Positions 7,171 to 15,971 of a stretch of 64,000 bases of DNA are shown piece by piece (the stretch's first letter is position 1; every line of letters starts with the position of its first letter). Position numbers and translations under genes: made by a program. The notes beneath the pieces were generated by a model, which was not told where the DNA came from, did no database searches, and saw nothing but the letters and a program-made list of their open reading frames with translations. The stretch is taken from positions 1 through 64,000 of the forward strand of contig NZ_JAQSDZ010000006.1 in NCBI RefSeq assembly GCF_029946165.1, in the 5' to 3' direction. This stretch comes from Methylotenera sp. (GTDB lineage: Bacteria; Pseudomonadota; Gammaproteobacteria; Burkholderiales; Methylophilaceae).

Positions 7171-7644
7171 CTATTTAGTGATGTTTTTGTAGATTCCCAT
7201 TCCTGCACCGATTGTTGCACCCGCGACGGGTCCAATAACTGGAATTGGAATTGCAATGGCAGCCCCAACAACGGCAGCTGCGGCTGTGTCCTTGACTAGT
7301 TCAGAATTTAAAGCTTCTTTACCAATCCGAATTGCTTCGTTTGCTGTAGCTGCGCCAATTTCTTTCGCTTTGCTAGTAGCAATCTTAAAATCCTCAGCAT
7401 CTATCTTTCCGTCACCATTTAAATCACCAATTTCCATTGCTACTGTATTAGCCATGCTGCCTACTACGCTCGATACACGACCAAGTGAACGCCCAACAGA
7501 GGTGTAAGCAGATTTTAGTTTTGATGACATTTCATTAGATGCCTCCTCCTGCACTATCTCATTGACACCTCCTCTTTGAATACCACAATGCTCACAAAAG
7601 TTTGCGTTAGCTTGAATCTCTTTATTGCAATTAGAACAATGCAC
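7171..7644 (-). CDS. Zinc-ribbon / EF-hand / glycine-zipper protein
   Basis: The 157-aa protein joins three recognisable pieces. Residues 3-20 form a zinc ribbon (CSNCNKEIQANANFCEHCG, two CxxC pairs). Residues about 72-88 contain a calcium-loop-like DLNGDGKIDAEDF motif resembling dockerin/EF-hand loops. The last 45 residues (AAAAVVGAAIAIPIPVIGP then GATIGAGMG) form a glycine-zipper hydrophobic segment likely to insert in or associate with membranes. The start is a GTG with a G6 run 5 bases upstream. It is divergent from the XRE regulator gene at 7766, which may control it. The combination suggests a small membrane-active protein, but no function is established. Confidence 0.75.
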   Translation of the reverse strand: MHCSNCNKEIQANANFCEHCGIQRGGVNEIVQEEASNEMSSKLKSAYTSVGRSLGRVSSVVGSMANTVAMEIGDLNGDGKIDAEDFKIATSKAKEIGAATANEAIRIGKEALNSELVKDTAAAAVVGAAIAIPIPVIGPVAGATIGAGMGIYKNITK

Positions 7645-7737
7645 ATTTACCCCCCCTTTTTTAACTGATGTTTATGAAATGATTATATGTGAAAGACTAC
7701 CGATACGTTAGTAAATTGAAGTTGTCTAACTGGGACT

Positions 7738-7764
7738 ATTACCCATCGTAATTTATCGGGTAAT
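7738..7764 (+). promoter_or_regulatory. Putative operator of the XRE regulator gene
   Basis: ATTACCC (7738-7744) and GGGTAAT (7758-7764) form a perfect 7-bp inverted repeat with 13 bases between, ending one base before the ATG at 7766. The second arm covers the ribosome binding region, so a repressor bound here could block its own gene. Binding is inferred from position and symmetry. Confidence 0.5.
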
Positions 7765-7765
7765 T

Positions 7766-8077
7766 ATGTCGATTTTCTCCAAACGTCTGAAGGAAGCACG
7801 ACTTAGAAAAGGTATCTCGCAAGAGCAACTTGGTTTAGAGGCTGGACTGGACGCAATGTCTGCAAGCGCACGCATGAATCGCTATGAGCTTGCTAAAAGG
7901 GTTCCTGATTTTTCTTTAGTTGAAAGACTTGCCGCAGTACTTGAAGTACAAACTGCCTATTTATTTACCAAAGATGATGATTTGGCTAACTTTATCTTAG
8001 ACTTTAATATACTTGATGATACTCAAAAGAATGAAGTAGCCGCCTTGTTAAAAACTTTCAGAAAAGATAATTCATAA
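7766..8077 (+). CDS. XRE-family transcriptional regulator
   Basis: The 103-aa protein has an XRE/Cro-type helix-turn-helix at about residues 7-68: the GISQEQLGLEAGLD segment supplies the first helices and RMNRYELAKRVPDFSLVERL the remainder. A 35-aa C-terminal helix may serve dimerisation. The gene is divergent from the zinc-ribbon protein gene and is preceded by a perfect inverted repeat touching its start codon, consistent with autorepression. It is likely an island-borne regulator. Confidence 0.88.
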   Translation: MSIFSKRLKEARLRKGISQEQLGLEAGLDAMSASARMNRYELAKRVPDFSLVERLAAVLEVQTAYLFTKDDDLANFILDFNILDDTQKNEVAALLKTFRKDNS

Positions 8078-8220
8078 CTGCAGTTACCTTCCAAAACCAT
8101 TCAGAAAAGGCTCACAAGTTATTTGGTAGGCTTTTAGGTGTTACACGTTTAACTACTTCTATTGGGATGAAACTTTAATTAAGAACACCTACATATTCTG
8201 GAAATCCTGCGCTTGTTAGT

Positions 8221-8418
8221 TTGGGTATAGCTATTCGTGCCGCAAGACTGTCTCAAGGTTTATCTCAAGAAGCTCTAGCTGATAAGGCTTGTATTGATAG
8301 GTCCTACATGGGTGGGATTGAAAGAGGCGAGCATAATGTCGCCATAATTAATTTGTTGAAAATTGCTGATGCGCTTGGTATTAAGGCTTATTTACTTCTA
8401 AGTGAAACTGAAAAATAA
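8221..8418 (+). CDS. Small XRE-family regulator
   Basis: The 65-aa product is essentially one helix-turn-helix domain: QGLSQEALADKACIDRSYMG followed by the GIERGEHNVAI segment typical of restriction-modification controller-like and island XRE proteins. The only good start is TTG at 8221. Similar proteins usually have about ten more residues, and in the same frame ATG AAA CTT TAA at 8167-8178 precedes a matching extension (TYSGNPALVS), so the original start may have been lost to a stop codon. No ribosome binding site is seen before the TTG, so expression is uncertain. Confidence 0.7.
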   Translation: MGIAIRAARLSQGLSQEALADKACIDRSYMGGIERGEHNVAIINLLKIADALGIKAYLLLSETEK

Positions 8419-8582
8419 CTTTTACATAGTGAACTTCGGACTACTAGTCAGCGATGGTGGTTAACAACTTGTTGTTGTACGTATAACTTCTCTTATAAAG
8501 AAGTGCCACCTGAATAGGCGTTATCACAGTCAAATTGTACTTAAAATAGTATTCGACTGATAATCCCAAATATCCTCTACAG

Positions 8583-10490
8583 TCACATGATATTCAAGGA
8601 TCTGCTTTCCTCTGAAAAAGACCGTCCAACTACATAATCTTTGTTATCCAAAGATGGTGCTATTTGTGAAGTGGCAAAAATTAACTGAAAATCAGTTTCA
8701 AATGTATTACATTCTTCGACAATTATTTCTTGTAATAAATGTCCTCTAGGCAGTTCCATACCTCCATCCTCAATTCCATCTAGGATCATAAATCTAGGTA
8801 ATCGCATCATAGGAATATTTGCTGCTGCACTTAGTAAAGAAATATGAAATAAATGTCTCAGCACTACTGTTGAGCTTTCAGAAAACTTAGTAGCGCCGTT
8901 AACCGTAATTTCATTATCAGAAAAGGAAAACGTAACTGAAGATGCTTCTTTAAATTCCTCCTGCCTATACATATCTTTTCTAAGAAGTTTACCCAACGTA
9001 TCAACTATCTGTAATGAAATAACCTTTTGTCTTTCATGTTGAGAAAATTCTAGTTTTTCTATAATTGAATCAATTTCAATCATTCGAGCTTGCATTAATT
9101 CTTTTCTGGATTGCAACTCTTGTATAACTAAAGCTAGTTTTTGGCTCTCATATAAGGTTTTTATCTCTTGATCACATCCTCCGATTTGACGAGACAAACC
9201 TTCAATAGCCGCTTCCATGTCAGTCGACCATGTATTGGTAGCTTCAATGTAGAGAGATTCAAGTCTTTTTAAATTCTGTTTAAGTGCTGGTATGTTAGAA
9301 ATTAGTTTTGTTGCTTCAGATTGAAGTTCTAATTGTATGACTTGCGACTCTTGGAGCTGGATTCTTAGCTCATTCTTCATTCGTAAAACTTGACCATCTG
9401 CTGCTGAACTCTCAGATGTGTTTTTGCACAGAGAACATTCAGTCTTGTCATCTTGTTTAGATTTAATTTCAGTTAAACAACATGGACAAAAAGTAAATTC
9501 TATATTGCCAAAAAACTGTCGAGTCAAATTTGACTCATCTATATTTTTCAACCTACTTTTAACTTCTTTAACAAACTTATTCGTATCAGCTAGTTGAAGT
9601 TCTGTAGTTGTCAAACGATCTTGCTCATTGAATAATAAAGATTTAGCTTTATCTAGATTTTTTCGTAGATTAATATCGGCAATATTGCTCGTGTTTGATT
9701 TCCTAACAACTCTCTCAGTTTTAATTACACTCAACTGATTGATTACCTCAGATCTGGCTTTTTCCATTGAAGTAATCTGGTTTTGAAAAAAATCAAGACT
9801 TATGTCCTGACCTGACCTAGCTAACACTGAAAAAATGCTTTTTAACTCACTAGTTAACGAAGTGATTTGTTTGTCTAATTCTCTTTTTTCTAGCTGAGCA
9901 GAATATAAATTGTCATCATAGATACCGCACAAATAATTTCCAACTGTATCTCTTGTTAAAGCACTGTCAAAATTATCTACTCTAAATATTGGGCTATGTA
10001 ATGAGGGTTGGTCCGCATACAACACTCTTAAAAATTGATGCATTGTTAGATTAGAAGCTCCATCACCTTGCGCCTCTGATAAATCTAAAGCTAATAATAG
10101 CGCTTGGGTAAAACTAATTTTTGATGTTGACCTTTTGAAAGGAAATATTTCCCATTCTGAAAAATTGGCCTGCAATGCCCCTTTGATATCTCCCCAATAT
10201 ATGTACATTGGATTCATTATCTTTTGATTGACATCTCGTCTAATTGTAATTGCACGTCCATTCAATGAAATTTGTGCAATGGATGTATCACAAAGCAAGG
10301 CGTAAGGTTTCCAAGGAATATTTTCTGCCCCCATAGTATAGGCAAGAAAATCAAGTATTGTTGTTTTTCCCGAACTATTATGCCCTTTTACAATATTTAC
10401 ACCCTTGTGAAATTTAGCTCTAAATACTTCCTTAGCTTCCTTAAAAATAGCTAATTCATCCACAAATAAAGAAGGTTTAAACATTGTCAT
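8583..10490 (-). CDS. ABC-3C system ATPase (SMC/RecN-like)
   Basis: The 635-aa protein is an SMC/Rad50-type ABC ATPase. Walker A GHNSSGKTT is at residues 36-44. Two long coiled coils (about 200-320 and 370-480) flank a zinc-ribbon-like insertion (CPCC ... CSLC, about 333-358), and the C-terminal part carries the Walker B-like MILDGIED near residue 575. The gene overlaps the preceding middle-component gene by 14 bases and has no independent ribosome binding site, so it is translationally coupled. In ABC three-component (ABC-3C) conflict systems such an ATPase is encoded with a middle component and a CTD protein, as here, and is thought to sense altered nucleic acid or protein states. The antiphage role is inference. 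Confidence 0.88.
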   Translation of the reverse strand: MTMFKPSLFVDELAIFKEAKEVFRAKFHKGVNIVKGHNSSGKTTILDFLAYTMGAENIPWKPYALLCDTSIAQISLNGRAITIRRDVNQKIMNPMYIYWGDIKGALQANFSEWEIFPFKRSTSKISFTQALLLALDLSEAQGDGASNLTMHQFLRVLYADQPSLHSPIFRVDNFDSALTRDTVGNYLCGIYDDNLYSAQLEKRELDKQITSLTSELKSIFSVLARSGQDISLDFFQNQITSMEKARSEVINQLSVIKTERVVRKSNTSNIADINLRKNLDKAKSLLFNEQDRLTTTELQLADTNKFVKEVKSRLKNIDESNLTRQFFGNIEFTFCPCCLTEIKSKQDDKTECSLCKNTSESSAADGQVLRMKNELRIQLQESQVIQLELQSEATKLISNIPALKQNLKRLESLYIEATNTWSTDMEAAIEGLSRQIGGCDQEIKTLYESQKLALVIQELQSRKELMQARMIEIDSIIEKLEFSQHERQKVISLQIVDTLGKLLRKDMYRQEEFKEASSVTFSFSDNEITVNGATKFSESSTVVLRHLFHISLLSAAANIPMMRLPRFMILDGIEDGGMELPRGHLLQEIIVEECNTFETDFQLIFATSQIAPSLDNKDYVVGRSFSEESRSLNIM

Positions 10491-10974
10491 ATCTATATTC
10501 CATAAGTCCTGTTCGATGCTTTAGTCCATCGGTACCGTTTAAATTGATTTTAGATAAATAATTTAATATAAAATCATTTATCTTATTATCTTCATCCTCA
10601 ATTCCATCATGTTTGAAAGTCAATTCTTCAGGTAAGGGTTCTGTAGTTTTATGAATTATTCCAAGACTTGCCTTTTCACTATCAATTATCTTAGAAGCTA
10701 TCAAAGTACTGATTGCAGCTAATTGCAGATCTTGCATGTCTCTAAATGTCTGATATGCATTGACCGGGCCGTGATATATATTCTGAAAATTATTAGCTAG
10801 TTTTTTGATTTCGGTTTTTTCTGTCAATCTTATTTTTGAAATTTCACTTGGGAATACTAAATAGAAGTCTAAAATTCTTAATTTAGATATTTCAATACTT
10901 TTAGTTACTTGAACAATTTTTAAAAGTCTAAAAATGCAGTGATAAGCATCGTAAGCAGGATGATAAATTAACAT
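10477..10974 (-). CDS. ABC-3C system middle component
   Basis: The 165-aa product matches the small middle-component proteins of ABC-3C systems: an N-terminal YHPAYDAYHCIFRLL segment followed by IEISKLRILDFYLVFPSE (residues about 28-48), an arrangement characteristic of this family's type 5 group as I recall it. It overlaps both neighbours, starting 7 bases inside the CTD gene and ending 14 bases inside the ATPase gene, so the three proteins are probably made stoichiometrically. It has no catalytic motif and probably links the CTD/effector protein to the ATPase. Confidence 0.85.
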   Translation of the reverse strand: MLIYHPAYDAYHCIFRLLKIVQVTKSIEISKLRILDFYLVFPSEISKIRLTEKTEIKKLANNFQNIYHGPVNAYQTFRDMQDLQLAAISTLIASKIIDSEKASLGIIHKTTEPLPEELTFKHDGIEDEDNKINDFILNYLSKINLNGTDGLKHRTGLMEYRYDNV

Positions 10975-11522
10975 TTATCCCACCGCACATGGCAATTCCC
11001 GCCCAAGTAATAAAGCAGCCCTAATACATCAGCATCTGTAATCATTAAGTCGTTTTCACCTAGCATTACAATCGCAGGGTTGATGACTTTTTCAACAATT
11101 AAATTATCGATATAACTACGTGAAGCACCCTCCTCAATTGAAGGTGTAACCTGAAGTAGAAAGTCAGAATAAATCTTCGATAGTACTAATGTGAGAATAT
11201 CTTGGGCTATTGGAGATGTTTGATATTTCATTATCAACATTGTTGCATCTTGTTTTAAACGTGCAGCAATTCTAAGCATATCTTGCCTATTAGAAGCATG
11301 GAGTTTAACTTCCAATCCCCTAACATCACCATCTGTACTTTCGTTACAGTAATGCTGTAGTTGTTCTGAAATTTTAGATTTATATGCTTGATCTCCCGAG
11401 CGTAAACGGGAATAAAGACTAACTATTGCGGTGCCATTAGACTGTACAAAGTAGTTATTGACCTCTTTGTCACCAGCTACCAAATCACCTTGAACCAAAT
11501 TTCCATTTTGGCTTGTAAACAT
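10968..11522 (-). CDS. ABC-3C system C-terminal-domain protein
   Basis: The 184-aa protein ends with the segment MITDADVLGLLYYLGGNCHV, characteristic of the CTD of ABC-3C systems; in most such systems the CTD is fused to an N-terminal effector. Here the N-terminus is only a short QNGNLVQGDLVAGDK motif and about 110 residues of helical protein, with no nuclease or protease signature. The gene starts 5 bases after the 63-aa membrane-protein gene, which repeats the same motif near its C-terminus. This suggests that the effector function was split off onto the separate membrane protein. No Shine-Dalgarno is visible, consistent with coupling. Confidence 0.8.
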   Translation of the reverse strand: MFTSQNGNLVQGDLVAGDKEVNNYFVQSNGTAIVSLYSRLRSGDQAYKSKISEQLQHYCNESTDGDVRGLEVKLHASNRQDMLRIAARLKQDATMLIMKYQTSPIAQDILTLVLSKIYSDFLLQVTPSIEEGASRSYIDNLIVEKVINPAIVMLGENDLMITDADVLGLLYYLGGNCHVRWDKC

Positions 11523-11527
11523 CGTAA

Positions 11528-11719
11528 TTATTTTTTAATTTTTGTTGTTTTATTGCCAGCGACAATATCTCCGAAGGCAATATTATTCTTTTGTGAGACG
11601 AAACTAGTCTTTGATTTATTATTAGAACTACGTTTAACAATAAACTTTATAGATAGCCCTGTTACAACTAGTGCCGCTAATATTTCTAATATAGCGACAA
11701 TAATATTTGACCAATTCAT
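11528..11719 (-). CDS. Single-pass membrane protein of the ABC-3C operon
   Basis: The 63-aa protein has one N-terminal transmembrane helix (about residues 5-28), then a basic linker (KRSSNNKSK) and a C-terminal SQKNNIAFGDIVAGNK motif. That motif resembles SQNGNLVQGDLVAGDK at the start of the CTD protein encoded 5 bases downstream. It is the first gene of the four-gene leftward operon. It may be a membrane-targeting or membrane-disrupting effector recruited through the shared motif. The gene is short, and the claim rests on motif similarity and gene order. Confidence 0.68.
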   Translation of the reverse strand: MNWSNIIVAILEILAALVVTGLSIKFIVKRSSNNKSKTSFVSQKNNIAFGDIVAGNKTTKIKK

Positions 11720-11820
11720 TAAGCACCCCTTATTTTTTTATTTTATTAGTACAAAATCAGAATACACGAACTTATAAAACTTTGAAAGAAAACTGACAGT
11801 TAAAAGGGATTAAGCCTATA

Positions 11821-11855
11821 GAAAAACGACCTAGAGATTTCTCCCTAAGTCGTTT
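11821..11855 (-). terminator. Intrinsic terminator after the CAU tRNA
   Basis: On the minus strand an 11-bp stem (plus-strand arms 11824-11834 and 11845-11855, one G-U pair) is followed by TTTTTC. It begins 5 bases after the tRNA 3' end and would terminate tRNA (and possibly rpoD-readthrough) transcripts before the accessory island. Confidence 0.82.
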
Positions 11856-11859
11856 ATTT

Positions 11860-11938
<79 letters not shown>

Positions 11939-11986
11939 AAAACTTTAAAGACGCTATTTTAAACTAAGAGTTGAAATTAAGACTAG

Positions 11987-13924
11987 TTAATCTTGCCCAG
12001 TTTCTAAGAAACTACGCAATCTTTCTGAACGAGTTGGATGGCGCAGTTTACGCAACGCCTTTGCTTCAATTTGGCGAATACGCTCACGGGTTACATCAAA
12101 TTGTTTACCCACTTCTTCTAGCGTGTGATCCGTATTCATTTCAATACCAAAGCGCATACGCAATACTTTAGCTTCACGTGGTGTTAGTGACTCTAGCACT
12201 TCACTTGTTGCATCACGCAAGCTTGCGTAAATGGCTGCATCAACAGGCGCTAAGGTTTGACCATCTTCGATAAAGTCACCTAAATGTGAATCTTCATCGT
12301 CACCAATTGGCGTTTCCATTGAAATTGGTTCTTTACTGATTTTTAAGATTTTACGAATCTTATCTTCAGGCATTTCCATTTTCTCTGCAAGCAAGGCTGG
12401 ATCTGGCTCTACACCTGTTTCTTGTAAAATCTGACGGCTGATACGATTCATTTTGTTAATCGTTTCAATCATGTGCACAGGAATACGAATAGTACGTGCT
12501 TGGTCGGCAATAGAACGGGTAATCGCCTGACGAATCCACCATGTTGCATAGGTTGAGAATTTGAAACCACGACGGTATTCAAACTTATCAACGGCTTTCA
12601 TCAAACCAATATTGCCTTCTTGAATTAGATCCAAAAATTGTAAGCCGCGATTCGTGTATTTTTTAGCAATCGAAATCACCAAACGCAAGTTAGCTTCAAT
12701 CATTTCACGCTTAGCACGACGTGCACGCGCTTCGCCAGTCGTCATTTGCTTATTGATTTCTTTAAGCTCTTTGATTGGAATGCCAACCTTTGCTTCTAAA
12801 TCAATTAATCGTTGTTGTTGATCTAAAACCGAGTGGTTATAACGTATTAATTTCTCAACGTAAGGTTTATCCGCCTTAAGCTCTTCAGCCAACCAACCTA
12901 AATTACTCTCATTGCCTGGGAATGATTTAATGAAATGCAGTCTAGGCATGCCAGATTTTTCTACACAAAAATCCAGTACTTTGCGCTCATGGCTACGAAT
13001 AGTTTCAACTAAATCGCGTACTTGATCGCACAAGCCTTCTACTTGTTTTGGTGAAAATCTGAATGCAGTTAATTCAACCAAGATTTCTGATAGTAAAGCT
13101 TGATATTCAGGATCTTGCGAGCCTTTTAAAGGCAAGATTACTGTCATTTTTTTATTAGCTGCACGAATTACAGCAAAACGATTAACTACCTCTTCTTTAA
13201 GTTTTGCTAGCGCCTCAGCGGAGATAGCTGCAGCTTTAGCACCATCCTCGTCTTCGCTTTCTTCAACATCCTCATCAACTTCTTCTTCGTCTTCAGCAGC
13301 TTCGATTACAACGTCCGCAACTGCACCAACATCAGAGTCAATCAAGCCATCGACCAAATCATCAACGCTTAACTCATCATTTTCAACTTTATCAACCAAT
13401 GCTAATAAAGCCGCGATAGTCGTTGGGCAAGCGGCAATAGCTTGCACCATGTGCTTAAGGCCGTCTTCAATACGACGTGCGATTTCAATTTCGCTTTCAC
13501 GGGTAAGTAAATCTACTGTACCCATTTCGCGCATGTACATACGCACAGGGTCAGTTGTACGACCAAAGTCCGAATCAACTGTGGCAAGCGCTTGTTCAGC
13601 CTCTTCAACCGCATCTTCATCAGTTACCGCAGGTGGTGCATCCGACATTAACAACACTTCAGCATCAGGCGCTTCTTCGTACACCTGAATACCCATGTCA
13701 TTAATCATGCCGATGATGCCATCGATTTGCTCTGAGTTTTGCACGTCATCTGGAAGGTGATCGTTAATCTCAGCGTAGGTTAAGTAGCCACGTTCTTTAC
13801 CTAATACAATGAGAGACTTTAAACGAGAACGGCGTTCTTCAGCGCTAGCTTCCTGAAGCTCAGGGCTAACAAACTCCATTTTATTTTTTTCTGCTAACTG
13901 ATCGCTTTTCTTTGGTCTTGCCAT
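11987..13924 (-). CDS. rpoD: RNA polymerase sigma factor RpoD (sigma-70)
   Basis: The 645-aa protein is the primary sigma factor that directs RNA polymerase to housekeeping promoters. Region 1.1 lies at about 15-85, an acidic non-conserved insert (runs of E/D) at about 195-235, region 2 with [20 protein letters not shown] at about 440-460 for -10 recognition, region 3, and region 4.2 with the helix-turn-helix [20 protein letters not shown] near 590-610 for the -35 element. Length and order are those of proteobacterial RpoD. It lies downstream of dnaG, as in the macromolecular synthesis operon, separated by 161 bases that may hold its own promoter. Confidence 0.98.
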   Translation of the reverse strand: MARPKKSDQLAEKNKMEFVSPELQEASAEERRSRLKSLIVLGKERGYLTYAEINDHLPDDVQNSEQIDGIIGMINDMGIQVYEEAPDAEVLLMSDAPPAVTDEDAVEEAEQALATVDSDFGRTTDPVRMYMREMGTVDLLTRESEIEIARRIEDGLKHMVQAIAACPTTIAALLALVDKVENDELSVDDLVDGLIDSDVGAVADVVIEAAEDEEEVDEDVEESEDEDGAKAAAISAEALAKLKEEVVNRFAVIRAANKKMTVILPLKGSQDPEYQALLSEILVELTAFRFSPKQVEGLCDQVRDLVETIRSHERKVLDFCVEKSGMPRLHFIKSFPGNESNLGWLAEELKADKPYVEKLIRYNHSVLDQQQRLIDLEAKVGIPIKELKEINKQMTTGEARARRAKREMIEANLRLVISIAKKYTNRGLQFLDLIQEGNIGLMKAVDKFEYRRGFKFSTYATWWIRQAITRSIADQARTIRIPVHMIETINKMNRISRQILQETGVEPDPALLAEKMEMPEDKIRKILKISKEPISMETPIGDDEDSHLGDFIEDGQTLAPVDAAIYASLRDATSEVLESLTPREAKVLRMRFGIEMNTDHTLEEVGKQFDVTRERIRQIEAKALRKLRHPTRSERLRSFLETGQD

Positions 13925-14085
13925 GTACTCACCTCTAATTTATGCAATTACCATGTTTTTATTTAAAAATGAGCATGGTGAATGTAATTTCCGTAACCCT
14001 CGATTATAGCAGAAAATAACGCTATTTTGACCCCCAAGAGCTACTAATAATTCAACTTCGTGACACTTGAATCAGTCCTTAAAAC

Positions 14086-15822
14086 CTATTTTTTAGCTTT
14101 ACTTCCTAAATTTCTAAGTAAAATTCGCTCATCATCCGTCAATGCACTTAAAGGTTTTTCACTTACCTGTGCCAGTAATGCACTTTCGTTTTTCTGCAAA
14201 TAAAGCTGCTTTAATTGCTGTCTTGCACCAGACATTGCTTGCGCCAAATCCAGCGTTTCATCCAGCACATTAAGTTCTTTCTTAATTTCCGCAATGATAT
14301 TGGCGTCAACTTTACTTTCCAACTCACGCATAATCACCACTGGTTTAGAATGAGGATGCATCAGGCAAGTTTCAATAGTTTGCCTCAATAATAAATCATC
14401 GTCCGAGCTACCCGTTATCCACAGCAAGTCAGATTTATCCACCAGTGCAGGTTGCATAATCATGGTTAAACAAAAATGGTGATGCAATGAATTAGTCGTA
14501 CGCGTAAGTTTTGGTCTAGCTTGCACTGGCGCTTTATTCAGATTGGGCAACTTAAGCAAGCTTTGCATTTCATCTATGGACAACTGTGCTAACTCCGCCA
14601 CTTTTTTTCGCAAATACATCGCGCTTCGCGGTGCATTGATTTGCTGCATAATCGGTTCAGCCTCGTTCAAGAAACGCACTTTATCTTCTTGGCTTTGCAA
14701 AGGATTATCCTCACTTAAATGCTTGAGAATATATTGCGAAAGTGGCATTGCCGTTTTAATTTCCGCCTCAAATTTTTCTTTGCCAAACTCACGTACATAA
14801 GAATCAGGATCATGCTCTTTAGGCAAAAATAGGAAAGACAACTTCAAGCCATCCGTAAGTGCAGGCAATGCATTCATGGCTGCACGCCAAGCAGCCGTTA
14901 GCCCTGCTTTATCACCATCAAAACAAAATACCACCTCATCGGTTTGCCGCATCAGTTTGGTAATGTGAAATGGCGTAGTGGCCGTACCTAACGCTGCCAC
15001 CGCGTATTCAATACCGTACTGCGCCAAGGCCACTACATCCATGTAACCTTCAACCACTAAGGCACGACCTGCATCGCGAATGGCTCTACGCGCTAGAAAC
15101 AAACCGTAAAGTTCATGGCCTTTTTGAAATAGCGGCGTTTCTGGCGAATTGTAATATTTTGGGGTATCTTCTGGATTAATCACGCGCCCGCCGAAACCAA
15201 TTACCTGACCTTTTTGGTCATGAATTGGGAACATAATCCGATCACGAAATCGGTCATAGCGACGACCTTGATCGTTCTCTACCACCAAGCCCGCAACACT
15301 CAAAGCTTCATTATCGTAGTTAGGGAATACGCTCTGTAAATTCTGCCAACCCGCAGGCGCGTAACCCACTTGAAATTTAGCCGCGACTTGACCACTCAAG
15401 CCCCGCGCTTTTAGATATTCAATGGCTCGAGGAGATTTTTTAAGTTCCGCTTTGTAGTACTGAGCGGCTTGCTGCAAAGATTCTTGTAAACCAACTACCA
15501 CTTTATGCTCAGGCTTGTTAGTATCGCGCGTTTCTTGCGGCACAACCATGCCGACCATTCGGGCAAGGTCATTAATCGCTTCTACAAAACTCAAACCTTG
15601 GTATTCCATTAAAAAACCAACGGCAGTGCCATGTGCGCCGCAACCAAAGCAGTGATAAAACTGCTTAGTAGGACTAACGGTAAAACTAGGGGATTTTTCG
15701 TTATGAAACGGACAACAAGCAGAATAATTCGCCCCGGCTTTTTTCAAGGGCGTGCTTTTATCAATCACGTCAACAATATCAACGCGATTTAACAACTCTT
15801 GAATAAAGCTCTCTGGAATCAA
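14086..15822 (-). CDS. dnaG: DNA primase DnaG
   Basis: The 578-aa protein makes RNA primers for replication. The N-terminal zinc-binding domain shows CCPFHNEKSPSF and YHCFGCG (about residues 36-64), the catalytic TOPRIM domain includes ALVVEGYMDVVALAQYG (about 260-280) and the metal-binding VVFCFDGDKAG (about 306-316). The C-terminal DnaB-binding domain is shorter and diverged, as is usual outside enterics. It lies between yqeY and rpoD, with an intrinsic terminator between it and yqeY that would lower its expression relative to rpsU. Confidence 0.98.
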   Translation of the reverse strand: MIPESFIQELLNRVDIVDVIDKSTPLKKAGANYSACCPFHNEKSPSFTVSPTKQFYHCFGCGAHGTAVGFLMEYQGLSFVEAINDLARMVGMVVPQETRDTNKPEHKVVVGLQESLQQAAQYYKAELKKSPRAIEYLKARGLSGQVAAKFQVGYAPAGWQNLQSVFPNYDNEALSVAGLVVENDQGRRYDRFRDRIMFPIHDQKGQVIGFGGRVINPEDTPKYYNSPETPLFQKGHELYGLFLARRAIRDAGRALVVEGYMDVVALAQYGIEYAVAALGTATTPFHITKLMRQTDEVVFCFDGDKAGLTAAWRAAMNALPALTDGLKLSFLFLPKEHDPDSYVREFGKEKFEAEIKTAMPLSQYILKHLSEDNPLQSQEDKVRFLNEAEPIMQQINAPRSAMYLRKKVAELAQLSIDEMQSLLKLPNLNKAPVQARPKLTRTTNSLHHHFCLTMIMQPALVDKSDLLWITGSSDDDLLLRQTIETCLMHPHSKPVVIMRELESKVDANIIAEIKKELNVLDETLDLAQAMSGARQQLKQLYLQKNESALLAQVSEKPLSALTDDERILLRNLGSKAKK

Positions 15823-15920
15823 AGTGTTCTGCTTTTATAAGATTTTAGTTAATTTTAGCTTAATTTCGAAGGGGCGTTTCTACAATTAGAGTCGCTTCAA
15901 TTAATAGAAAACTGCAGAAA

Positions 15921-15945
15921 CAAAAAAGGAGCTTTTCGCTCCTTT
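15921..15945 (-). terminator. Internal terminator between yqeY and dnaG
   Basis: On the minus strand AAAGGAGC-GAAAA-GCTCCTTT (8-bp perfect stem, 5-base loop; plus-strand 15925-15945) is followed by a T run. It lies inside the rpsU-yqeY-dnaG-rpoD series and should limit dnaG expression, as the known rpsU-dnaG terminator does in E. coli. Confidence 0.88.
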
Positions 15946-15971
15946 AATATTTTTACCAACCAATTTTTTAC

